From Antennarius striatus (lineage: Eukaryota; Chordata; Actinopteri; Lophiiformes; Antennariidae): a stretch of DNA of 64,000 nucleotides. Positions 39,574 through 50,598 of this stretch are shown here, one piece after another. Under the pieces are notes generated by a model. The model saw only the letters and a list, made by a program, of their open reading frames with translations, was not told the origin of the DNA and ran no database searches. How positions within the stretch are numbered: the first letter of the stretch is position 1; each line of letters opens with the position of its first letter. Made by a program: the position numbers and the translations under genes. The stretch is taken from assembly GCF_040054535.1 (NCBI RefSeq), contig NC_090784.1, positions 18,171,001 to 18,235,000 of the forward strand, written 5' to 3'.

Positions 39574-39889
39574 TATATATATACAACATTGTGCGAGTAC
39601 TGTAATTCATTATTTAATGATTTTTTTTTCCAAATGCTGTATTATATTTTGAAAGGATGTTCAATAATATTAACCCAGGAATTTGGATTTTTTTTTTATT
39701 ATAGGTCTCAAGAATATATATAGGCCCAAATTTACACGTCTGTTTTGCGTTTGCAATACCATCCTAACCAGATTTTCCCATGTAATGCTCGTCACTTAAA
39801 AACACTTGAATTTGAAATGAAGTTTTAAACTTTGGAAGCCAGTTTTGAAGAGCACGACTACTTCTACTGCTTCTTTTTCTTCTTCTCCT

Positions 39890-40065
39890 TCCATTCCTTC
39901 CCTGGATCGCATCATTACCGTCACCGGTGTCAGACCGATGTGCGCGTCGAGCGGAGATCCCCGGCGCGTCCCGTGGAGACGGGCCGTAGATGCGACGGGT
40001 TAGCGCCATTACAGGCGCCAATCGAACCTAACGGGATTAGGAGCTGCCAGATGAGAAAAGAAACT
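39890..40065. promoter_or_regulatory. Strong candidate conserved non-coding element
   Basis: A dense CpG-containing island of about 175 bases in AT-rich surroundings. It includes tcattaccgtcaccgg, gtagatgcgacgggttagcgcc, attacaggcgccaatcg and aacctaacgggattaggagc. No coding frame matches a family. Inferred enhancer or silencer; conservation not tested. Confidence 0.38.
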
Positions 40066-40079
40066 GTTCCAACCAAGTG

Positions 40080-42900
40080 AAAAAAAAAAGAAAAAAAAAG
40101 AAAGACTGAATGTAAGAAATAAGAGGTTCACGCTTTTATTAACTCAGCTTTACACCTTCACCGTCTGTGTTCTCTGTTTTATTGGCTCGACCTCTAATCT
40201 GTTTTCCAGACCCTGTTTCTGTTTTCTGTGTTCATCATTCCAAACTAGATGCATCTCCCCCCCCCCCATCTCTCCCGGTGTGTGTCTGTATGCACCAGTC
40301 AGGAAGTGTCATATTGGGAAATGTTGGAGTGTCATCCCACTCTGCATGATGAGGAAAACTAAATAACTTGCCTTTTTTCCCCATTGTTGCTTCACATTTC
40401 ATCAACCCCTGTGATGCTTCTCTTGTGCCAGAACCATCAGTCTGGCCTCCCTGCTCTGTTTGTGACTGTCACTGATGCTGCATGCGGTGCTGCAGCATCT
40501 GAGACTCCAGCCTTACATTTTCAGTCAGCCTGTCTCTCCATCTTGCAGGCTGATTAAACGTCCCTCACACACGTACACACACACACACTCTCTCTCTCTC
40601 TCTCTCTGGGTTTCTCACCCTCTCCTTCTTCTTCCTCCGCGCCTCACGCTCCCCTTGCCCGTGGCTATATGATCGTGAAAAATGTGTTTACAAAACTCGC
40701 TCTCTCTCAGATCAAACTGTACGGATGAATCAAAGACTTTGGAGAGAGAGAGAGAGGCAGAGGAGTGAGGAGAGAGAGAGGGAGAGATAGATGGAAGGGG
40801 TACGAGCAGAGGGTGTGTTGAAGCCTTATAATTTTAAAATTCTCTGTGTGTTATTCTCTTTTTTTTTTTTTTTGCTCCTCCTCATGCATGTGTGTGTTTG
40901 TGTGTGTGTGTGTGTGTTTGTGTGTGTCTGCCTGTATCTCCTTTGGTAATACAATATCTTTAAGGCCCCCAAAACAGCTATGTGTCTCACAGTTAAACAT
41001 GAGATAATGTAATATTGATGTCTCCTCGTCTTTGCTATAACGCAATACAGGACCCATTCTGGGCTGGACACGCTAACGTGGGCCGATGGTGCCCTCGCAC
41101 TTAAAAGAATTACTGTGCAATAAAGTTTAGAGGTAAATGTCCCTAGATGAATATGGTGAGGTTATGAATCCACATGAGTTAAAAATACCCCCAAAGTAGC
41201 ATCAGGTCTCCTTTCAGACACACAACAAGTCCAGATTGGATGTGATTATTATCGTCCAGGTCTCCACCAAGGCTGATGGACTGTTTAAACACAAGGGAGT
41301 GGAAACAAGAACTGGACTTTACTGATACACCCCAAGGTCTTTTGTGTTGAATTAATTTAAACACACACACACACACACCTACACACACGTACACACAGCA
41401 GTTTGAGCATTTCAGAATGCAAAACATCTTAAATCTTTATTTTTAACAACTCCCCTGATCTATTTGAAATATTTCTAGGAGAGGAGAGGAGAGGAGAGGA
41501 GAGGAGAGGAGAGGAGAGGAGGAGGCAGACAGACAGGCGGGGGGAGCGATTAGAGCAGGGTTTATGTATGAGCTATTGATTGAGTCGGTGGTGACTTCTT
41601 GAGTGGTTAATTCGGGAAGTGAGAGCGATAGAGAGAGTAACTCACTGACCAGAGAGGGGAGGGTGGGGGGACAGGGGATTTGGGAGGGTGGGGGGGGGGG
41701 GAGAGAAAGATAGAGAGCATGATGAGGGAGAAAATAAGGGCAATTCTTCAGGTAACGTGTGGAAAACAAGACACCATTTTTCAAGGAATTATCTGATAAC
41801 TGAGTCTTAGTGGGTGATTTTAAACCTTTTTGCTTCTGAATGGAACTTAACATTCTATTTGTTGGTTTTTTGAAAAGGGTCTGCAACAGACTCCGCATAT
41901 ATATGCCCTGTTTGATCCTAGAGAGTTCAAAAGATTGGTCTTTTGCACTTGAGGTCAAAAAGATGGGTCTAATTTAAATTTTGACAAACTGTCATAACAC
42001 TCAAGTAAAAGAAAATCCACTTAGAATTCAACAACATAATGATCACATGTGGACCATATGGATTTAATCAAGGCATTCGGGTTCAGGTCCCAACAAGACC
42101 GAACCAACGGTAATGAATTATGTGAATCACATAATCAGAGATCAGAAATGTCATTATTTACATTTGATGGCGAGTGAGTTCCTGTGTACGTTAGTCAAGA
42201 ATATGGGATGATTCCATTTACAGCCAGACAGGAGCAACTTCAACTCTTTGGACCAGGTTATCAGCCAGGAATGAACTTTTTGTTTGCGTGCGTGGGTTTT
42301 TTTTAAATTTATTTATTTTTTATTAAACTGTGGAAGGTCGTTTACTGTGTCTACAAATTTGGTACATGTTTTTCATGATACCCTGCAGCCTGTTCTTGTT
42401 TGTGAAGTTGAATAACCAGAATCTAATGTGGAGGGCAAATAAAATGCAAATAGAATAAAACAATTGGAGAAAACAGTAGCTGGAAATCCACGGTGACAAC
42501 TTATCATTTGCCGTGTCCACATATTTATACTAACACACTTTGTCCACAGCCTGATCCTGAATCAGAAGAAGTATAAATCTGACTAAAAATCTCCTTTGTT
42601 TCACAAGAATGTCAAAGAATTCCACCACCAACAAACCATCTTCAAGAAGAAAAAAAAAAGTTTCTCATGTGATGCAGGGTGGGCTAACAGGCAACAGAAA
42701 CTATAACATTAGTAATGTGTAGAAATAAATCACAGAGGCTTCACAAAGTTTTTATCAGCCTTCATTTTCAAGTGTTTAAGGAGAACCGAGCTGCCCTTTC
42801 TTTTTTGAAGTTCATTGCAGAACTGTCAAAATCCAAAACAACTTCAACTCTAATTTAAGACAATTTTATTCCCTTTTCTCAAACTACTTTTTTTTTTCTT
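40080..42900. other. Non-coding sequence with short tandem runs
   Basis: Contains (CT)n at 40587-40607, interrupted GT runs at 40890-40930, CA runs near 41363-41380 and the pentamer array listed separately. No exon recognised. Confidence 0.5.
41477..41524. repeat. (GGAGA)n pentanucleotide tandem repeat
   Basis: About nine copies of the unit complementary to the 18760-18863 array. Confidence 0.95.
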
Positions 42901-43059
42901 TTTTATTTTTTACAAGTTGCACCCTCCTAAACTCTCACACACCTCTGTCTTCTCTACGGGGGTGAAGTTGAGCCCTAGGACTCTCATCTGCTTCCTCGCA
43001 ACAACAGATGGTTTCCCTGTTCTCACCCGCGTCATGGAGTCTGAGGAAGTCACGATCAA

Positions 43060-43308
43060 GTGCAACAACTCGGACTAAAGAAGCCAGGCGGTTTGCGCGT
43101 GCGCGTCCGCGTCCTCGTGGAAGCGCGCCGATGACGTGAACTTTGTAGATGGATTATTGCAAATTTATCCCGATGCAAATTCATCTGCAGTTTCGACAGT
43201 GACCATCTCTGGTTGTGAGTTTGCCGGCGGGACATCCTGAAGTCAAATTCCTAAAAAGCTACGAGTTTTTTTTTTGTGTGTTTTTTTTTTTTTGCGTAAA
43301 TGTGTGTG

Positions 43309-43362
<54 letters not shown>

Positions 43363-43990
43363 GGTCAGCTCGCCAGCGCAGTTTCTCTTCCTATTTATCT
43401 TCCCTCTCGCGCAGGTTTTGATCTCTCAGCCGCGAGATCAAAGGCGCTCTCTGGCTATTAGTCAGCGCGAGCCATTGATCCCTCATCGATCCACGCGAGA
43501 CACAGCCGCCCCGTGAACACCGCGCGAGGCTCCCCAAAGCTCCTCCCGCGCGTCCGGTGAGAGAGAGAGAGGAGAGGAGGAGGGAGGTGGAGCGGCGTCG
43601 CGCGCTCTCTCCGTCTCTCTCTCTCTGTACGTGTGTACGCGCGCGCGCGTGTGTATTTTTCAACTGGCGCGAGCAGAGCCAAACTCGAGCTTTTTCTTTG
43701 CCGCGGGACATGAAACAATGAGGCTCGAGCCGGTTTTAATAAAGCGCGCTTTCCCTCCTTTCAACTCTGGCGCGAGGCGGACGAGCCGGCAGCGGAGAAC
43801 GATCGATAATTAATGACGATGAATAATTTAACCCTATCGATTGATACTTTTTTTTTTTCTTCATCCTTTTCCCCCTTCTTTTCCTTCTTTTCTCGAGGCC
43901 GGCGTTCCACACCAAACTCATAGCGCTTCTCCCGCTCACATCCTCCTCATCCCCGCTCACCTCTTAAACTTGTTGGCGCTCCACACCTTT
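43060..43990. promoter_or_regulatory. CpG-rich promoter-like island
   Basis: The most CpG-dense kilobase of the window: clusters at 43088-43140, 43420-43560, 43590-43660 and 43725-43800, broken by a (GT)n microsatellite at 43301-43360. A usable donor (tccg followed by gtgaga) lies at 43556. At 43797-43850 the run ggagaacgatcgataattaatgacg is followed by ataatttaaccctatcgattgat, holding two ATCGAT-type sites around a TAATTAATGA homeodomain site. This is either a promoter for erfl or an antisense transcript, or an enhancer. No coding frame is recognised. Confidence 0.4.
43301..43360. repeat. (GT)n microsatellite, about 30 units
   Basis: GT repeat with one CG interruption, inside the CpG-rich island. 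Confidence 0.97.
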
Positions 43991-43999
43991 TGTGCGTGT

Positions 44000-46900
44000 A
44001 AAAAAGCGGAACTTTCCTCATTTATCAGAAGGTGCGGTAACCCACGAATGACCTGAACATCATCAGACCGGAGGAATCATTAAGACTTCTCCACATGAAT
44101 GAATCAGACATTGAAGAATTTAAAAAAAAAAAATAATTTCCCAGCTGACAACAAATGAAACAAAAGAGCGCTCATTCAATTGCAATAGTTATCGATGAAT
44201 TAGAATCTGAGAAAATATGTTTTGTCTCATATTGTTTCTTGGCTGTGCTACGTCTCGAACCATGTGACATACAATGACCAATGAGAGATTGACAACTTCA
44301 AATATTCCCAAAATATGTATAGTCTCCCATATTATGATTATGATTGAGACATATTGGGACACCATCAGCTGTTTATAAAAGAATTATTGTTTTTCATGAT
44401 ATCAAATAAAGGTTCTATCTCATGTTGTAGAAAGTAAAACAGTGATCCAGAATTCTTTCAGCTGAATCTGCCTCATTGATGTTCAGAAATAATTAAAAGC
44501 ACATAAATACAACTCTGTTGTAATGAATGACATTCACTCAGTGGAGCAATGAATGTGTATTAATGCTCAATACCCCACCAAGTGTGCAACTTACCCCCCT
44601 ATTTGTGCCTGAACATTTGCTAAACGCCAAAGCTCTTAACTATTTAATGAAATGAAAACAAAAAAACTATATCAGATATATAACAAAATTTACAGATCCG
44701 CATTGTCAGTCAGGATAATTCAATGAGTGTGGAGCAGAAGAAGACACGGTTGGGAAGATCATGGTCACAGTCATGCGTTCTAAGCCTTCGACGTGAAAAT
44801 GCTATTATTTAATTGTTGTAACAGACAATTAATTTAAAGGGCATTTAATTCTGAAATATTTTTTCATCTCTGTCAATTCTAAACCCAATCATCACGTCTG
44901 GCTTTTTAAGAAATAGTTTCTATCATCTGTTTTCAACCTCGCCACTTCAACTATTACACTATTTGCATGTACATATATACAGTAAGAATGTTTCAAGCTG
45001 CATTTCAGTGAGTAATACCTTGTTTTGGAGGTGATAGTATGCCTCTCACTGTGAAGTGGGAGTGTGAGAGTGGGAGCCCTCCTGTAACAATTTATCTGGG
45101 TCAAACATAGTGACGTAGTGACAGCACCGTTTGCTGACTGTTCCTATTACAGTTTTGCACCAGTTTCTCACACTCTGTACAAATACAAGTGAGCAAACAA
45201 GTGCATATTTAGCTGCAACCATTGCACTATGGCCAACGCAGTTTCTCTTCAAATGTATTAACTATGGGATAGGTTTTTGCAGTCATTGTTTTACTGTCAT
45301 CTTGATTTCGAAAGCTTGTTATTTAATTTAAGATTACACAAAAGAAGGGACTTACGAAACTAAAACAATATATTTGCCCTTTCAACGTCTCATCATTTCT
45401 ATTTGATTGTCGTGCAATACAAACTGATGAAATATATATTAATATATCAATGAAAATATACAGCATATTTTAATCGTTAACCACATGAAAACTACATTGG
45501 CTTAATTTTAGGTTTGTTATGTTAAGTCGAGAAAAAGTTTTTGATTGGCTTATTGAGGGTCAAAATTGTTTTCAGTTGGGTTTGCTTGATATTATTTTGC
45601 TGAGCCTAAACGTTTTAATTAAACTTAGTTAGTTAATCATATAATTATACTCAAGCATAACATAAAAATAAAAAAAATTAGTTTATGTACAAGACAATAG
45701 AAATTTTCTATATGTTAAAATTCAGGGTAGATAGATACTAATAGTATGCATGCTTTGACATGTAAAAGATAAATCATTCATAGGTTATTATCAATACCTG
45801 AAGATTTTGTGTCATCTTTAAATGATGCAGCTAAATGAGAATTGCATGACCGATGTGGTGACATTGTTTGATTTAGCTTTGACTTTTCTCTAACATTTGG
45901 ATGGACAGGTTCTTCTTTCCATCTTTCCCTCTGACCAAGCCCCCCCTCCCCTCGTCTCCTTCCCCTTCTTCATCCTCCTCCTCCTTCATTCTCTCTCCCC
46001 TCCTCGCTGCTCCTCTCTTCTTCTTTCCATCTCCTCTAACAAACCCATAGCAGAGTCCCTCTGTTCTTCCACCCTGAGGCTGACCAGTGTGTCAGAGCTA
46101 ACCAGGGAGAGGAACAGAGAGAGGGAAAGACAGAGATCGTAGGAGAGAGGCAAGAAGAGAGAGAAAGGGAAAGAGAGAGAGGGTTCATTTGGGCCTTTTT
46201 CAGGGGCAGCTGAAAAAAGGAAGATGAGACAGATGTACAGAGCCTGTTTCATCTTGTGGAAAAAGAAAGCGGGAGAGGCCAGACTCTTCATGCCTCTCAT
46301 ATTTTTCCATCTTTTTATATCGTGACCCATCACTCTTTCCGTCTTTAGACAACACTGGAGACATAATGTTGCCTGGATGTCAGACTGCCCCGTTTCCTCC
46401 CAGTACCCCAGTCACTTTGCACAATTTTAACACACAGTTGGTTCTATAGTATATTTTCCAACACTCTCCTTTTCACCCCCATCAGTGGCCCACTAACCGT
46501 ACTAACCCACTAGCCTTGTTGCCAACATTTGTCAGAGTTCTATGATAGAAATATACATCAATATACTGATTTATAAATGGAATTCAAGACTCTCAAACTA
46601 CTTGTAGCTGTGCTGGAAACCAGTATACACAGTATAATTTTGCATCAGCTTAGCAGCTAAAAGTAATAACTTTTAAGACCCCCAACTGTTACTAAAACTT
46701 TGCGTTGTTGGGGAAGGTTCATTCAAATCAACAAAAATCAAGTGTAAAATATGATTTCAGAAAAAAACCCAAATAAACAAGAATAAGACTTTTCTGAAAC
46801 AAAAAGTTGTATTTCTATGCACTTTTCAAAAGAAAACAAACAGAATAAAACAACTATATAGTGTGAAATACAAGTGGTGATGAAGCCACAGGGAACTATC

Positions 46901-48050
46901 CTCCGACTGTTCCCCTCACCTCTATGAATCATTATGCCGTCTTTCAGCTCAGTGCTTTGATTTTATGTTCCCTACTTTGCTGTTTTGGTTCACTCTCACC
47001 TCCCTCATCTCATTTCAAGATACAGCATGCAAAAAACTAAAATAAAAAAAAATCTCAGAAAACCCACTCTATGCTACATAACCTGGCAATTAGTGACAGA
47101 CTTAGCAAGTCGCTTGTGAATACAGCGGAACATCTCTCCACCGACTCCTGAACAGAGTCGGTGGAGAGAAAAGAATGAACATTTTTAAACTGTTTTGAAA
47201 CTGTTTCCCTAGCTTCCTGTTGGCATAAAATCACGTTGCAGCTTTAAAGATGTTTTTTTTTTTTTTTTCCTCTTTGAGAGTTTGTGGCGAAAACACGATC
47301 ACCTTTCAGCTTTGATCGGCCTTGACCTAAAGCCGATCTTTGCTTTAAGGTGTTGTAAATACGCTCCCCCCTAAAACTAGCAGATTCTCTAAACTGAATT
47401 ATCAGCAGCCTCCTACTCAACACATCAGAGAGTTTGCAGCATGAACGTGTGTTTTGTAAAACTACACTCCACAACACACAGAGGAGCCCGACTGGGGTCA
47501 GCTGTTAGCAGCATCGGCGTTATTGTCGAGAAGCGACTGTAGAGTAACTCGATGCCCGTGCATTTACCATTGTGACTAGTGAATGTGTGATCCATCATCT
47601 GCACTGTGTTTTACAGGTGGCCTTTTGTGGTGCTTTTGTCTGGTCTACAGTTGCTCTGCACAAAATAGCATCCATTTGTGTTCTTGTCTGCGTGTATCTC
47701 TGTGCTCCATCAGCACCACAGCATCTTTAGCAGACAAAGTACACTCCGTCTTTCAGCTCACTGGGATGTGTGTTAGTGTGTCTGTATTGATTCAGTAAAT
47801 ATCTATGGGCACCATGTCTTATTTTGTGTGCTGCTCCTCACTGTGTGTCTGCCCGTTACCTGAATACCTGTGTATTTGTGGCACATCTACTTGAGACTGT
47901 GTTTGCTGTGAATGTACAATCCATTAGAATCTCTGAACGCCTGCATCTTGACAGTCAGTGCATGCATGTGTGTAAGAGTGTGTGCGCGCAAGGAACAGTA
48001 TTCCCTGGGCTGCTAGTTATAATGTTTCTGGGGGTGATGGGGGGAACTTG
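44000..48050. other. Mostly AT-rich non-coding sequence
   Basis: No exon recognised. 46490-47520 has repeat-like texture with two hairpins: 47133-47169 (15-base perfect arms, 7-base loop) and gatcggc/gccgatc around 47315-47339. Plus-strand purine tract at 46100-46190. Confidence 0.45.
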
Positions 48051-48089
48051 AAAGCCCTGTGCTGCCCAAATCAAAACTAACAAGGAAAT

Positions 48090-49250
48090 GATGGGGGCTC
48101 CTTTATCTCCTCTCTGGCCTGGAGGGCTGAGGGGGGAGAGAATGGGAGACTGGGGAGAGAGAGGGAAAGAGGAGGAGGAGGAGGAGGGAAGGTAGGGTGG
48201 AGGAAGAGGAGGAGGAGGACGGAGGGAGGGAGGGAGGGAGGGAGGGGGGGGTGGGGGGGCAGCCTGGCTTCCTCTTTGATTTGTAAAAAATGCATTACCT
48301 CCGAAATCAAACGGAAAATTACTGCGGCGTAGCAAAACACACAGACCAGGGGAGAGAGAGAGAAAAGGAGATGGGTGGGGCAGGAGGGAGGGGGGAGAAG
48401 ACAGTGAATAGGTGCGTGTGAATAGAATGGAGGTGGGAAAGAGGAAAGGAGGATTCACCTGTATAGACTGTTGGATAGTGAAAGGGAGGATGGATATATA
48501 TAGATGTACATGGGCAGTGCGTAGGTAGTGTGAGAGGTGGCTGGAGCAATCCTCAGAGGAGATGAGTTTATGCGTGCTGTGGACCACGAGAACACGGCAA
48601 ATGGAACGGATGATACAGTATTGATGACCTGTAAGCCATAGGGAAAAGTACAACTTATAGATTACTACCACAAACACAAAGATATCCTATTTTCTGGAGA
48701 CTCCTACCAGTCTCTGCTGAGGCTTTCATTCAGATGTACAGGTTAGGGGATTCGTACTCGAACAGGGGACACGCATCTATAAAGGGAGCCATGTTTAATC
48801 ATGTGAAGGCCAGTGTGTGTTTTGATATCCAGCTGGTCCACTGAATAAAAAGTGATCTGGTGTAGACTACATGTAGACTAGCTTTGTTGAAAAATCCCAT
48901 GTGAAGATAAGGAGCTTTCTATGAAGATATAACCTATAGCGGTTATTTGAACCTTTGCGATAACTTTCACTCATTATGAGAAGGAGAGTGTAGGCAGAGA
49001 CGAGAGACAGAGAGGAGAAAAAGAATAAAAAATAATAATATGAATGATGAGGGGAAAAAAAAAAAGTGACTGAGATAGGATGAATGCCAACTCTATATTT
49101 GAAGACAGAAGGAGCGGCGTGCAAACAAGAAAGATGAAGAGAGAGGAGAGAGTGAGAGGGGCCACAATCCAAAGGCTAGAAGCAGGGTGAGAGCAAGTAA
49201 GGGATGGATAGATGAAGTCGGTCAGAGAGTGAGGGAGAGAGAGAGAGAAG
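48090..49250. other. Purine-rich non-coding region
   Basis: Strong plus-strand G/A bias at 48120-48260 (including a (GGGA)n run at 48222-48244) and 48340-48490, and again near 49000-49250. The 240-codon minus-strand frame is a composition artefact. Confidence 0.75.
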
Positions 49251-49254
49251 TGCC

Positions 49255-50520
49255 TGGAGTTAGCAATAATAATTTATACAAACACACCTTAATAATTCAC
49301 GTTCCATTTCAATGCTGGAGGGAAAATCCAAAATTCACAGAGCATAATTAAATAGAGGCATGAGTGTGAAGGGAGAGATAGAGAGACCCAGCATTAAAGA
49401 TACCAGCGTAGCAGCAGGGCATCGCTTCCATCTGAGCTTTCTAAAACAACCCTGATGAAACTGTCATACCCAAACGAGATCACGTCCCCTTCGCTGGCTG
49501 TAGGAAAACTGAAACCTCTTAGCAAATGTCAGCAAATGTCTCCATTGCATTTACGGGAATTAGGAAACTACTAACTGAACAATCGTACTCAAGCACATGT
49601 GCTTTATCGTTTGTGAGGCCTTCAGATCACCCACTGAGATGAAAAAAATGGAGAATGGTGCAATGTAGTGGACTCCAATATCAACAGTTTGTCCATGCAC
49701 GCCTGTGGTTCTTTCACTCGGGGTGCTCGGGTGTTTTTGAAGTGCAAAAGTTGAGATTTATTTATTTATTTTTAAAAAAAAAAAGCAATTTAAAATATCT
49801 CATATTTGAGTCGAAAAAAGTGTTTTGGTGAAAAATAATAATCAATATCAAATTTAACGCAGCTGTATATTTTGGTCAGTGTTTGTGATACCAAACATGT
49901 TCAAGTTCGATTTCTTCATCGACTGCCGATAATAACATATTTTAGTCGGTCATATCAGTGGAGTACATGCTATTTATTTATGTCATAACTTCAACCAAAT
50001 TCACCCCGTAAGTAATGAACTGTGAGAACTACATACAACTTTTTTATTCCGCGAACCAAAACTTTGGCTCCATATTCCCCTCAAAACTAGTCTCAACTCT
50101 TTTACCTCATCTACACATTACAGATTAAAAGTCCTGAGAGGGTTCAACATTGACCAAGTTTCCAAAAGTCTGTTTAATTCCTCCAGTTCATAAATGCACT
50201 ACGGGGATGTCCACATGTTGCATCAGACGCCGCCTCAGGTGACCACACAAGGCAGCATCCATCAAACACCTGATCTCCTCCAAAGACATATGAAACACAA
50301 CCTTGCCCATATTTCACATCGACTTAACGTGTGTTTTTGGACTAATGTTGTACCCTTATGCAATACCTTCAATTTCAACAAAGTTTACAACTTTGACTCC
50401 TTGAAAGAACTCTGACTTTATCAAATATGAAATATCTGATGGTTTCAGTTGATGTGCAGAAGTCAGGTGACTGAATCTTTACCCCCCCTTTTTTTTTCTT
50501 CTCCATTTCGTTTTTTTGTT
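49255..50520. other. Sequence upstream of the erfl start exon
   Basis: Presumed intron. A patch at 49260-49365 has AT-rich words (taataatttatacaaacac, taataattcacgttcc, gcataattaaatag). The last part is a C/T-rich acceptor tract (50481-50524). Confidence 0.5.
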
Positions 50521-50524
50521 TCAG

Positions 50525-50598
50525 GTGTTTCGGAGGCATGGACTGTAACTGCGTCGGTGATCTGCTGCTCCCCCCGGTGCCGGCTCTCTGGACGCCAG
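50525..50598 (+). CDS. erfl: erfl start exon
   Basis: Acceptor gtttcag ends at 50524, so this is not the first exon of the transcript. The ATG at 50538 has G at -3 and G at +4, a strong context. It encodes residues 1-20 and one base of Gly21. The 13 bases before the ATG are open in the same frame. Donor gtcagt at 50599. Confidence 0.88.

Noticed and set aside
41443..41958. 171-codon minus-strand ORF
   Set aside because: Part of it translates the GGAGA array and adjoining purine tract; the rest matches nothing I know and lacks splice support.
43391..43718. Minus-strand ORFs in the CpG-rich island
   Set aside because: Arg/Ser/Ala-rich readings of GC-rich DNA with no family signal or splice sites.
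47955..48677. 240-codon minus-strand ORF
   Set aside because: It is Pro/Ser/Leu-rich because the plus strand is purine-rich; no domain, no splice context.
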